37,499 nucleotides of DNA from CAZMGD01 sp964565705 (GTDB lineage: Bacteria; Actinomycetota; Acidimicrobiia; Acidimicrobiales; Ilumatobacteraceae): positions 1-37,499 of the forward strand of contig CAZMGD010000033.1 in assembly GCA_964565705.1 (NCBI GenBank). The letters run 5' to 3'. The position numbers were made by a program, and so were the translations under genes. How positions within the stretch are numbered: the first letter of the stretch is position 1; each line of letters opens with the position of its first letter. The notes under the pieces are model-generated. The model was not told the DNA's origin. It did no database searches and was given only the letters and a program-made list of their open reading frames with translations. Shown one piece after another: positions 23,257-31,685 of the stretch.

Positions 23257-24164
23257 GTGGCGGCCTGCGTCCGGTACTGCTCCGTACCCGCTGTCGCCCG
23301 GAGGAACGCATCCTCGAGCGAACCGGTCTGCGGGCTGAGCTCGTGGAGCACGACACCCGTGTCGTGAGCCGCCTGCCCGACCGCCGCCGCGTCCACGCCG
23401 AAGACGTCGATCGTGTTCGCGTCGACCTCGCGCACGTGCAGACCACGCCTCGCCAGGGCCTGACGGAGAGCCGGCACCTGCGGCGTGCGGACCTTCACCC
23501 AACGCTCGCTGTGACGCTCGACGAAGTCGGCGAGGGGGCACTGGTCGATGAGGCGCCCGCGCCCGATGACCACGAGATCCTGTGCCATCAACGCCATCTC
23601 GGACAGGAGGTGGCTGCTGACGAACACGGTGCGGCCCTGGCCGGCGAGATGCACGAGCACGTCACGGATCCATCGCACGCCTTCGGGGTCCAAGCCGTTC
23701 GCCGGCTCGTCGAGCACGATCGTGTGCGGGTCGCCGAGCAGCACGGCGGCGAGGCCGAGCCGCTGGCGCATGCCGAGCGAGTAGCCCTTCACGCGCCGGT
23801 TGGCCACCTGGTCGAGGCCGACCTGCTGCAGCACCTCCTCGACGCGGGCCTTGCCGATGCCGTTGCTCGCCGCAATCCACCGGAGGTGGTTGCGTCCGGA
23901 ACGACCCGGGTGCACGTACCCGGCGTCGAGCAGCACGCCGACCTCGTGCAGCGGCCGGCGCAGCTCGTGGTAGGGGCGACCGTCGAACGTCGCGGTGCCC
24001 GACTCGCGGCGGTCGAGCCCGAGCATGCAGCGCATCGTCGTGCTCTTGCCCGACCCGTTCGGGCCGAGGAAGCCGGTGACGACGCCGGCGCCCGCGCTGA
24101 AGCTCAAGCCGTCGACGGCGAGCACGCTGCCGAACCGCTTGCGCAGGTCCTCGACGACGATCAT
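23253..24164 (-). CDS. ABC transporter ATP-binding protein (ABC-2 exporter)
   Basis: A 303-residue ATPase. Walker A GFLGPNGSGKSTTMRCMLG (about residues 32-50), signature YSLGMRQRLGLAAVLL, Walker B HTIVLDEPANGLDPEG, H-loop FVSSHLLSEM. A C-terminal extension of about 85 residues (VKVRTPQVPALRQALARRG onward) is typical of drug/bacitracin-type exporter ATPases. The start is ATG 24164, where family homology begins (MIVVEDLRKRFG). In-frame codons further upstream overlap the binding-protein gene. No strong ribosome-binding site is visible. Coupled to the permease gene downstream. Confidence 0.92.
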   Translation of the reverse strand: MIVVEDLRKRFGSVLAVDGLSFSAGAGVVTGFLGPNGSGKSTTMRCMLGLDRRESGTATFDGRPYHELRRPLHEVGVLLDAGYVHPGRSGRNHLRWIAASNGIGKARVEEVLQQVGLDQVANRRVKGYSLGMRQRLGLAAVLLGDPHTIVLDEPANGLDPEGVRWIRDVLVHLAGQGRTVFVSSHLLSEMALMAQDLVVIGRGRLIDQCPLADFVERHSERWVKVRTPQVPALRQALARRGLHVREVDANTIDVFGVDAAAVGQAAHDTGVVLHELSPQTGSLEDAFLRATAGTEQYRTQAAT

Positions 24165-24189
24165 CTGGCGGCGATCCGCCCGCTGCCGG

Positions 24190-25101
24190 TCAGCTGAGCC
24201 CGTTGTCGGCGATGAACTGCTTGGCGACCTCGGCCGGATCGGCCGCATCGACCGTCATCTTGCTGACCATCTCGGTCAGGTTCTCGGTCGTGAGCGCCGC
24301 GCTGACCGCGTCGAGCGCAGCGACAGCGTCGTCATCGGAGCCGACGGACGTGCGCACCAGCGGCACCACCGCCTCGTTGGGCACGAGGCCGAGGTCGTCC
24401 TCGAGCGCCACGAACCCGTTGGTGGAGATCGCCGGGTCGGTGGAGAAGATGTTGGCGCAGTCGATCTGAGCCGCGGCGAGCGCGTCGGGGATGGCGCCGT
24501 ACTGCAGCGGGATGAAGTTCTTGAACGTCGCGCCTTGCGCCTCGAAGCCGGCCAGCCCGAACGGCGCCCGCTCCTCGAACTCGGCGGGAGCGCCGAGGGT
24601 GATGTCGCTCGCCGCAGCGAACAGCGACGACAGGTTGGTGAGGCCGTACTCGCTGGCCACCGCCTCGGTGCACACGATCGTGTCCTTGTCCTCCGCCGTG
24701 CTCGGCGTCAGCACCTGGAGATCATCGGGCAGGGCGGCGTCGAGCTCGGTGATCTGGCTCGCCACGTCGGTGGCGGTCGGCGTCGCATCCGGGTCGTCCT
24801 GGCGGAGCACGAACGAGAGCAGCGAGTTGGTGTACTCGGGCAGCACCTGGACCTCGTCGTCGACGATCGCCTGGAAGTACACCTCGCGCGATCCGATGTT
24901 CAGCTCGCGGGCCACGGTGAAACCCTTCGCCTCCAGCGCCTGGGCGTAGATCTCGCCGAGCAGTTGGCTCTCGGGGAAGTCGGCCGAACCGACCGTGATC
25001 TCGTCGTTGCTCGAGCCGGAGTCGTCGCCACCGCAGGCGGCGAGGAGCAGTCCCGCCGCAGCGAGCGTTCCGAGCAGGATCGTGAGACGGCTACGGACCA
25101 T
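24190..25101 (-). CDS. glycine betaine/choline-type ABC transporter substrate-binding lipoprotein
   Basis: A 303-residue secreted lipoprotein with signal peptide and lipobox LLAAC (Cys about 23), a Gly/Asp/Ser linker, then an OpuAC/ProX/OsmF-type binding domain (EITVGSADFPESQLLGEIYAQALEAKGF; EVYFQAIVDDEVQVLPEYTNSLLS; CANIFSTDPAI). This family binds quaternary amines such as glycine betaine, choline or carnitine. It is the last gene of the importer operon, 16 bases after the second permease, with GGAG ahead of its ATG. It may serve osmotic stress. The exact ligand cannot be read from the sequence. Confidence 0.92.
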   Translation of the reverse strand: MVRSRLTILLGTLAAAGLLLAACGGDDSGSSNDEITVGSADFPESQLLGEIYAQALEAKGFTVARELNIGSREVYFQAIVDDEVQVLPEYTNSLLSFVLRQDDPDATPTATDVASQITELDAALPDDLQVLTPSTAEDKDTIVCTEAVASEYGLTNLSSLFAAASDITLGAPAEFEERAPFGLAGFEAQGATFKNFIPLQYGAIPDALAAAQIDCANIFSTDPAISTNGFVALEDDLGLVPNEAVVPLVRTSVGSDDDAVAALDAVSAALTTENLTEMVSKMTVDAADPAEVAKQFIADNGLS

Positions 25102-25117
25102 TGGGGGGTTCTCCGTT

Positions 25118-25801
25118 CTAGCGGCGGCGTCGCGGGCGGCTCGCCACTACGCCGGGGGACACTATCCAACGCTGGGCGATCGCAAACCCACCTTCGACGG
25201 TGAGGACGAGCGCGACGACCAGGATCGTGGTGCCGTAGATGATGTCGTAGCGGCTGGTCTGGAACCCGAGGAAGAGGAATCGTCCCAGCCCACCGATGCC
25301 GTAGTACCCGGCCACGGTGGCCGTGGCGATCACCTGGTTCGCCGATGACCGCACGCCGGCGAGGATCAGCCCGAGCGCGTTGGGAACCTCGACGCGCCAC
25401 AGCGTCTGCCACCCGGTGAGGCCCATGCCGCGAGCTGCGTCGCGCGCCGCCGGATCGACCGACTCGACCCCGGCTGCGCAGTTCAGCATGATCGGTGGGA
25501 TCGCGAGCAGCATGAGCGCGCCGAGGATCGGCCAGACCGTGACCGGCTTCCAGCGGTAGAGCAGGATCACCACGCCGATCGTCGGGATCGCCCGCAGCAC
25601 GCCGGCGGCGTTGGTCGCGAGGAACCGGCCCTTGCCCGTGTGCCCCACGGCGAGGCCGATGGGGATGCCGATCAGGGCAGCACCGAGCGTCGCCACGAAC
25701 GAGTACCAGATGTGCTCACGGAGCCGCACCGCGATCCCGTTCGGTCCCCACCAGTTCTCCGCCGTGGTCAGCCAGTGAAACCCGTCGATCAGGTCGCTCA
25801 T
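25118..25801 (-). CDS. glycine betaine/choline-type ABC transporter permease (second)
   Basis: A 227-residue inner-membrane permease with about five or six membrane segments. The MetI-type coupling loop is DAARGMGLTGWQTLWRVEVPNALGLILAGVRSS (about residues 130-160), followed by QVIATATVAGYYGIGGLGRFLFLGFQ. The start at ATG 25801 begins MSDLIDGFHWLTTAENWWG. The frame is open further upstream, but that part overlaps the other permease gene and is not coding. It is 10 bases after the first permease. It pairs with that permease to form the channel. Confidence 0.9.
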   Translation of the reverse strand: MSDLIDGFHWLTTAENWWGPNGIAVRLREHIWYSFVATLGAALIGIPIGLAVGHTGKGRFLATNAAGVLRAIPTIGVVILLYRWKPVTVWPILGALMLLAIPPIMLNCAAGVESVDPAARDAARGMGLTGWQTLWRVEVPNALGLILAGVRSSANQVIATATVAGYYGIGGLGRFLFLGFQTSRYDIIYGTTILVVALVLTVEGGFAIAQRWIVSPGVVASRPRRRR

Positions 25802-25811
25802 CGGGCGCCGC

Positions 25812-26474
25812 TCATCGTGTCGCCCGTGTCCACGGGGTGAGGAGGCGGCCGGCGAGCACGACGAGCGCGTCGAGCACGAGCGCGAGCACGACGATCGCGA
25901 CCAGACCGGCCCACACCTCGATGCTGATGTCGCGAGCGAAGCCGTCGTTGAACAGGCGGCCAAGGCCACCGCGCCCGAGCAGCGCGCCGACCGAGATCAG
26001 CGACACCGTCGACACGGTGGCGACGCGGAGACCGGCGACGATGCCGGGCAGGGCGAGGGGCAACTCGACCGTGCTGAACCGGCGCAACGGCCGGTATCCC
26101 ATGGCCCGCGCCGCATCGGTGACCTGGTCGGGCACGGCGCGCAGACCCTCGGTGATGTTCCGCACCAGGATCACGGTGGTGTACAGCGCCATCGCCAGCA
26201 CGATCGGGGTGTCGCTGAGCAGCGTGCCCGTGACGGTCGCGATGATCGTGAACATCACGACCGACGGGATGGCGTAGATCACGTTCGTGACGACCAGGAT
26301 CGGCGGATACACCGCTGGCACCCGGTGTGCCAGGTAGGCGAGCAGGAGGCTGACCAGGAAGCCGAGGGCGACGGCGATCAGGGTGAAGCGCAGGTGAACG
26401 CGCGACCAGTAGAGGATCACGTCCCAGTTCCCGGCGAGTTGGTGCCCCGACCAGTTCGGGGGTGTCGCGATCAC
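25812..26474 (-). CDS. glycine betaine/choline-type ABC transporter permease (first)
   Basis: A 220-residue permease of the OpuCB/OpuCD type. About five membrane segments are present, and the EAA-type loop is DAARAMGYRPLRRFSTVELPLALPGIVAGLRVATVSTVSL, followed by GRGGLGRLFNDGF. The start GTG 26474 overlaps the ATPase stop (GTGA), giving translational coupling. It forms the membrane channel with the permease at 25118-25801. Confidence 0.92.
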   Translation of the reverse strand: MIATPPNWSGHQLAGNWDVILYWSRVHLRFTLIAVALGFLVSLLLAYLAHRVPAVYPPILVVTNVIYAIPSVVMFTIIATVTGTLLSDTPIVLAMALYTTVILVRNITEGLRAVPDQVTDAARAMGYRPLRRFSTVELPLALPGIVAGLRVATVSTVSLISVGALLGRGGLGRLFNDGFARDISIEVWAGLVAIVVLALVLDALVVLAGRLLTPWTRATR

Positions 26475-27445
26475 CCGGCGGGCTCCCGGTGACCGGCAGC
26501 GGCGATGTCGGCGAGATGCGCGGCGCCGGTCACCACACCCGCTTCGATCGCGACGACGAAGCCGGACGGGGAGCCGAGTGCCGCATCGAGCATGTCACGC
26601 GCCGTGGTGCCCGCCCTGATGTCGACGCGAGGGAGGTCGGCGGCCGCCACACCGTCGGGCAGGTCGGCGACCGCACGCAGCGGCACGTCGGAGGCCGGTG
26701 CGAGCCCGAGCAGCGCGACGTGGCGGTCGGGTCCGATGAACCCGGCGACGAAGTCGTCCGCCGGCGCAGCGAGCAGCTCGGGTGGCGACCCGTACTGGTG
26801 CACGTGGGCTCCCTTGCCGAGTACGGCGATGCGATCGCCGAGCACGAGCGCCTCACCCACGTCGTGGGTCACGAACACGACCGTGGTGCCGAGCCGGCGC
26901 TGCAGCTGGGCGAACTCGATCTGCAGCTGTGCTCGCACGACCGGATCGACGGCGCCGAACGGCTCGTCCATCAACAGCACGGGCGGTTCGGTGGCGAGAG
27001 CCCGGGCCACGCCGACTCGCTGCTGCTGGCCGCCCGACAACTGCGCGGGGTAGCGCTTGGCGAGCGCCGGGTCGAGACCGACCAGGTCCATGACCTCGAG
27101 CGCTCGCGTCCGGGCGCGGTCGCGCTTCCAGCCGAGCAGCCGGGGCACGGTGGTGATGTTGTCGACGACGGTTCGGTGTGGGAACAGCCCCGCCTGCTGG
27201 ATCACGTAGCCGATGCTGCGACGCAGTGCGTGCACCGGCTGGCGGCCGACGTCGGCGCCGTCGATCAGCACCCGTCCCGACGACGGTTCTTCGAGCCGAT
27301 TGATCATCCGCAGCGTCGTCGTCTTGCCGCAGCCCGAGGATCCGACGAGCACGGTCACGGTGCCGGAGGGCACCTCGAGCGTCAGGTCGTCGACGGCGAC
27401 GGTGCCGTCGGCGAACCGTTTGGTGACGCGCTCCAACTCGATCAC
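26471..27445 (-). CDS. glycine betaine/choline-type ABC transporter ATPase
   Basis: A 324-residue ATPase of the OpuCA/ProV type. Walker A VGSSGCGKTTTLRMINRL (about residues 35-52), Q-loop YVIQQAGLFPH, signature LSGGQQQRVGVARAL, Walker B VLLMDEPFGAVDP, H-loop VFVTHDVGEAL. The last 90 residues include one weak CBS-like segment (RAGTTARDMLDAALGSPSGFVVAIEAGVVTG); CBS domains sense ionic strength in this family. The start is GTG 27445, where the family's VIELERVTKRF begins. Only 10 bases separate it from the stop of the EccC gene upstream, so both may be on one transcript. Confidence 0.93.
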   Translation of the reverse strand: MIELERVTKRFADGTVAVDDLTLEVPSGTVTVLVGSSGCGKTTTLRMINRLEEPSSGRVLIDGADVGRQPVHALRRSIGYVIQQAGLFPHRTVVDNITTVPRLLGWKRDRARTRALEVMDLVGLDPALAKRYPAQLSGGQQQRVGVARALATEPPVLLMDEPFGAVDPVVRAQLQIEFAQLQRRLGTTVVFVTHDVGEALVLGDRIAVLGKGAHVHQYGSPPELLAAPADDFVAGFIGPDRHVALLGLAPASDVPLRAVADLPDGVAAADLPRVDIRAGTTARDMLDAALGSPSGFVVAIEAGVVTGAAHLADIAAAGHREPAG

Positions 27446-27455
27446 CCACTCGACC

Positions 27456-30400
27456 TTACGGCGCTCGCTGACCCGAGTCGCCGAACGTGGCGCCTGGACT
27501 GCCTCCGCCAACGTCGTCGAGCGCCACCTGCACGATCCCGTGGCACACGCCGCCGGTGACCAGCCAGCCGCGTCCGGCACCGTGGGGCACCGGCCAACGT
27601 CGCGGCAGCACCACGCCGAGCAGGTCGCCGTCCTGCTCCGTCGGGCGGCCGAGCACCAAGCCGTTGCGGCTGCGGCGCACGGCGGTCGTCCAGTGCTGGT
27701 AGCTCCCGCGGAGCGCGTCTGGACGGCTGGCAGCGAGGACGGTCGTGGCGTCGGCGGCACAGGCACGGGGAAGCGCCGGGTCGTCGAGCAGCTCGGCGTC
27801 ATCGACGACGACCAGCCGCGGACCGTGAACGTGCTCACACAGGCGGTCGGGTGGGAGGCGCCGCCAGCCCTCGGCGTCGGCGCAGGTGGTGAGCGGCGAC
27901 GGTCGGAGCGCGACGACGAACACCGATCCCTCGGGCGTCGACTCCGCCCAGGCGCTCGCCAGCCGGACGAGCGCGGACGAGCGGCCGCTGCGCGGCGTGC
28001 CGAGGACGAGCACGTGCTCGCCGTCGGCGAGGTCGATCGCGGCCGGGTCCAGGAGCGCACCGTCGCGACCGATCGGCAGGTGGACGCGTCCGTCGCCTCG
28101 CCACGCCGGATCGAGCGTACGGGCGTGCACGACATCAGGAAGGACCGTGATCGACGGTGCCGGCGGTCCGGGATGAACCGACCAACGCCTCGCCACCTCG
28201 GGCGCGACGACGTGCGCCTCCAGGTGCTCGGGCAGCGCGACGAGTCGTCCCGGCGGCGTGCCCTCGCCGAGCGTCTCGGCGGCGGGGAGGTCGAGCAGCG
28301 CAGCGCTCGGCGCGTCGGCGAGACGCATGATCCAGCGTTGCGTCGCCCGAGCCGTGACCGCGAGCGGTAGCACCGTCTGGTCGGACGTGACGAGCGCGGT
28401 CATCCCCGCCGGCGGCCCGTCGGTGAGCAGTTCGTCGAACCGCTCGTGGAGGTCGCCGCCGAGGCCGTCGACCGCTGTCCGCACAGCGGGCAGACCGTCG
28501 ATCACCACCACGGTGTGGCAGGCGGGTGGCGCGTCGACGCGGGCGCGCAGCACGCGCAGGAGCCTCTCGAGGCGCTCTCGCTCGGCCAGCGCGACGACTG
28601 CGCCGCAGTGGGGTGCCGTCTCCAGCTCGCGGAGCCGCTCGTCGTTGCCGATCACGTAGATCTGGAGATCCTCCGGTGGGCACCGGGCCATCAGCGCGCG
28701 CACCACGGTCATCGCCGTCGTCGTCGTACCGCTGCCGAGCGATCCGGCGACGAGGAGGTGTCCGCGGGTGTGGTCCCAGATCAGTGGACGGAGCCGCTGC
28801 TGCCCCGGCTCGTCGACCAGGCCGACCGCCGGGAGGTTGCCATCAGCGCCGTCGCCGTCCAGCTCGAGCAACCGATCGGGCAACGGCGCGGTCCACACGG
28901 GCCGCGCCGGCGGGTGGGTGGCCGCAGCGGTGCAGATCCGGTCGACGAGCTCCGTCAGCTGGCAGGGCCCGTCACCGTCGGTGACGGCGGGATCGGCCTC
29001 ACCGAACGCGACCTGTACGCCGGGTGCGTCGGCCGGAGGCACCGGACCACACGAGGCGGCCACCTGGAACACGACGCGCTCGTCGTTGCCCAGGCGGAGC
29101 ATCGCCCGGCCCGGCGCGGTGCGACCGAACGCGGCAGGGGTCGCGTCGCCGACCACGTCCACGGCGTCGGCGGTGTCCTGTACCCGCAGGGCGACGCGGA
29201 GGTTCGTGTTGGCGCGGATGTCATCGCTGATCGCCGTGCCCGGTCGCTGGGTCGCGAGCACGAGGTGGACGCCGAGGCTGCGCCCGCGCTGGGCCACGGC
29301 GACGAGCGAGCGGAGGAAGCCCGGGAGGTCTGCGGCGAGCGTGGCGAACTCGTCGACGACGACCACCAGGCGCGCCAGGGGCTCGCGCCCTCCGGTGAGC
29401 ATCCGATGGGTCGTCAGATCGGAGGCGCCGGTGGCGCGCAGGAGGCGCTCTCGGCGGCGCACCTCGGCGTCGAGGCTTCGCAGCGCCCGCGCGGCGAGTC
29501 GCTCGTCGAGGTCGGTCACCACGCCAGCGACGTGGGGGAGGGCGGCGCACGCGTCGAACGCAGCGCCGCCCTTGTAGTCGACGAGCACGAACGACAGGAG
29601 GGAGGGCGGCGTGCGCGCGGCCAGCCCGGCGACGAGGCTGCGCAGCAACTCGCTCTTGCCGGCGCCGGTCGTACCGCCGATCAAGGCGTGCGGCCCATCG
29701 CGGTGCAGGTCGATCTCGATCGTGCCGTCGGCAGCGGCGCCGATCGTTGCAACGGGCGCGGGGTCGTACCCAGCGCGGGCCCAGGAGTCGGCGATGGCAC
29801 GCGCGTCGGCGCAGCGATCGCCGAGCACCGTCAGGAGGTCCACGCTCGCCGGAGCGGACGTCGCGCCGCCGTCGGTCTCGGGGTCGCGCAGGTGAGCCAG
29901 GCGGGCAGCGGCGGCACCTGCCCGGTCGACAGTGATCCCGGCGGGTCGTACCGGGAGCGGCAGCTCGTCGCGCTCGAGCCGGGAGAACCAACGCGCGGAC
30001 CGGAATCCACCCGTGAGCATCGAGCTGCAGCAGCTGGGCAGCGCCCGCTCGTCGTCGGCGAGCACGACCGCGGCCGGATGGGGATCGGAATCGAGCGCCC
30101 GGCGGAGGGGCGCGGTGCGCGCCGCGAGCGCTCCGGGGGCATCGACGACGATCAGCCGATGGCGCGTGGTGCGGGCGAAGGTGGTCGAAGCGGCCTGGGC
30201 CGGATCGAGCAGCAACGTCTCGTGCGGTAGCCAGGCGATCCAGGACCATTCGTCGGGTCGTGTTGTCACGACCACCAGCTCCCAATCCGCCGGTCCGTTG
30301 GACGAGGCGAGCTGGACGACGATCGATCGGGCGAGTCCGGCGGCCGCGGCTCCGCAGATGCCGAGCACGCACCCGCTCCCCACGTCGATGACGACGGGCA

Positions 30401-31511
30401 TGTCGCGCAGCACGGCGCGCGCCTCGACGAGTGCGGCGAGGTCGTCATCGCCATCGGCCAGCTCGCGATCGAGACGCGCGCTCCACGGCCGTTGGCCGCG
30501 CCCGAGCACGACCCGCCACGCGTCCGGGTGGAACGGCCGTCGCTCCCACAGCCGAGCATCGTGCTCGTCGATGCGGGTCAGCGCAGCGACCACGTCCGGC
30601 GTCGTGGATCGCAGCCAGTTGGCGTCGGCGTCGGCTTGGGCCGCAACGTCAGCGGCGAACCGCTGGAGTGCCGCCGCTCGCTCTCGGTCGTCGCTGCGGG
30701 CGCGTCGCAGCCGGCCGATCTGCTGTGCCGTCCACGTCCCCGCGGCAGCGACGACGGCGCTCAGCCCGAACAGCAGCACGAGGGGCTGGTGCAGCACGAC
30801 TGCGGCAATCCCGGCTCCGAGCGCGCCGAGCAGGGCCGGTACGAGCGTGACAGGAACCATCGTCGGAACCCGAGGCGGCGGAAGCGGTGGCGCGGTCACC
30901 GAGCTGGGCGGATCCGGCGTGGCCGGGCGCGGCGGGCGATGGTGATCGCGGTGCCACGAGGTGCCTGATGTCGGGGGCACGCGGCGGGCCGGTGGCGGCG
31001 CCCTCAAGGCCCCGATCTCGATGCACGAATCGCCGGCCTCGATCGCCGCACCCTCCGCGCTGGTCCCCGCCTCGAGGATCCCGCTGCCGACGAGCGCCAC
31101 GGCGCGCGCGACCCCGTCGTCGCCCATCGCCCCGAGCTCGACCAGCGCGTGGTGAGGTTCGACGTGCGGGTCCTGCACGCGCAGCGCGGCGCCGGGAGCC
31201 CGACCGAGCACGTGACGTCCCGGCGGCAACGGTGGCAGCGGGCCGCAGTCGGGCCCGGTCACCGCGGCGCACGCCCAGCGCGGCGTGGCTGGCGGATCGT
31301 CGTCGATCGGACCTGCCGCGGCGTCTGCCAGCTCCGAGCCATCGACCAGGCCACACACGGCCAGCGGGCAGTCGTCGTCCACAGCCCTGCCGTCGACCCG
31401 GAGTGAGCCGAACCCGCAGGCCGCCGCGAGCTCGCCGGCGGTCGCTCCTCCCGTGCTCGCGCGGATGTGCACCGTCCTTCGGCCGATGCGGCCGCGCAGT
31501 GTCGTCGTCAC
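27456..31511 (-). CDS. EccC-type FtsK/SpoIIIE ATPase (type VII secretion-like)
   Basis: A 1351-residue protein with the full EccC/EssC layout. A ubiquitin-like N-terminus (TLRGRIGRRTVHIRA, DGRAVDDDCPLA) is followed by an FHA-like domain (GRHVLGRAPGAALRVQDPHVEPHHALVELG, about 98-130) and two membrane segments (about 218-262). WSWIAWLPHE and three FtsK/SpoIIIE domains come next. Domain 1 is intact: GTTGAGKSELL (about residue 612) and LVVVVDEFATL with the catalytic Glu. Domains 2 and 3 have GSLGSGTTT and GTPRSGRSS, with Thr and Arg in place of the lysine, as is common in EccC proteins, whose first site drives secretion. The start is GTG 31511 with a weak AAGGG nearby. It diverges from the sigma-like gene. 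No EsxA/B-like substrate is nearby. Confidence 0.9.
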   Translation of the reverse strand: MTTTLRGRIGRRTVHIRASTGGATAGELAAACGFGSLRVDGRAVDDDCPLAVCGLVDGSELADAAAGPIDDDPPATPRWACAAVTGPDCGPLPPLPPGRHVLGRAPGAALRVQDPHVEPHHALVELGAMGDDGVARAVALVGSGILEAGTSAEGAAIEAGDSCIEIGALRAPPPARRVPPTSGTSWHRDHHRPPRPATPDPPSSVTAPPLPPPRVPTMVPVTLVPALLGALGAGIAAVVLHQPLVLLFGLSAVVAAAGTWTAQQIGRLRRARSDDRERAAALQRFAADVAAQADADANWLRSTTPDVVAALTRIDEHDARLWERRPFHPDAWRVVLGRGQRPWSARLDRELADGDDDLAALVEARAVLRDMPVVIDVGSGCVLGICGAAAAGLARSIVVQLASSNGPADWELVVVTTRPDEWSWIAWLPHETLLLDPAQAASTTFARTTRHRLIVVDAPGALAARTAPLRRALDSDPHPAAVVLADDERALPSCCSSMLTGGFRSARWFSRLERDELPLPVRPAGITVDRAGAAAARLAHLRDPETDGGATSAPASVDLLTVLGDRCADARAIADSWARAGYDPAPVATIGAAADGTIEIDLHRDGPHALIGGTTGAGKSELLRSLVAGLAARTPPSLLSFVLVDYKGGAAFDACAALPHVAGVVTDLDERLAARALRSLDAEVRRRERLLRATGASDLTTHRMLTGGREPLARLVVVVDEFATLAADLPGFLRSLVAVAQRGRSLGVHLVLATQRPGTAISDDIRANTNLRVALRVQDTADAVDVVGDATPAAFGRTAPGRAMLRLGNDERVVFQVAASCGPVPPADAPGVQVAFGEADPAVTDGDGPCQLTELVDRICTAAATHPPARPVWTAPLPDRLLELDGDGADGNLPAVGLVDEPGQQRLRPLIWDHTRGHLLVAGSLGSGTTTTAMTVVRALMARCPPEDLQIYVIGNDERLRELETAPHCGAVVALAERERLERLLRVLRARVDAPPACHTVVVIDGLPAVRTAVDGLGGDLHERFDELLTDGPPAGMTALVTSDQTVLPLAVTARATQRWIMRLADAPSAALLDLPAAETLGEGTPPGRLVALPEHLEAHVVAPEVARRWSVHPGPPAPSITVLPDVVHARTLDPAWRGDGRVHLPIGRDGALLDPAAIDLADGEHVLVLGTPRSGRSSALVRLASAWAESTPEGSVFVVALRPSPLTTCADAEGWRRLPPDRLCEHVHGPRLVVVDDAELLDDPALPRACAADATTVLAASRPDALRGSYQHWTTAVRRSRNGLVLGRPTEQDGDLLGVVLPRRWPVPHGAGRGWLVTGGVCHGIVQVALDDVGGGSPGATFGDSGQRAP

Positions 31512-31582
31512 ACCCTTGGTGTGTGCGCCGCCGCGCCGTCCTCGGAAGTCGCGACGTCCACAGGCCGCTGACCAGGTGCTGT

Positions 31583-31618
31583 GAGCCGGTGATCGGCGCG
31601 GTGACTGCTCACCGGCTC
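31583..31618 (+). promoter_or_regulatory. 10-base inverted repeat between eccC and sigma-like gene
   Basis: GAGCCGGTGA (31583-31592) and TCACCGGCTC (31609-31618) form a perfect inverted repeat with a 16-base spacer. It lies in the 174-base region between the divergent GTG at 31511 and ATG at 31686. Further GGTGA copies surround it (GCGGTGACTGCTCACC inside, CCGGTGAGG after). It could be an operator for either gene. No clear -10 element was found in this region. Confidence 0.4.
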
Positions 31619-31671
31619 GTTCACCCTGCCGACGAGACGTCCCCGGTGAGGCCGGTGGTGAGCTGCCGCGC

Positions 31672-31685
31672 GGAGGGTCCAGCCC
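31672..31685 (+). promoter_or_regulatory. ribosome-binding site of the sigma-like gene
   Basis: GGAGGG at 31672-31677 with an 8-base spacer to ATG 31686 is one of the strongest Shine-Dalgarno matches in the window and fixes this start. Confidence 0.7.

Noticed and set aside
27446..28135. N-terminal extension of the importer ATPase
   Set aside because: It is Ser/Arg-rich shadow of the EccC gene in another frame; the ATPase fold begins at GTG 27445.
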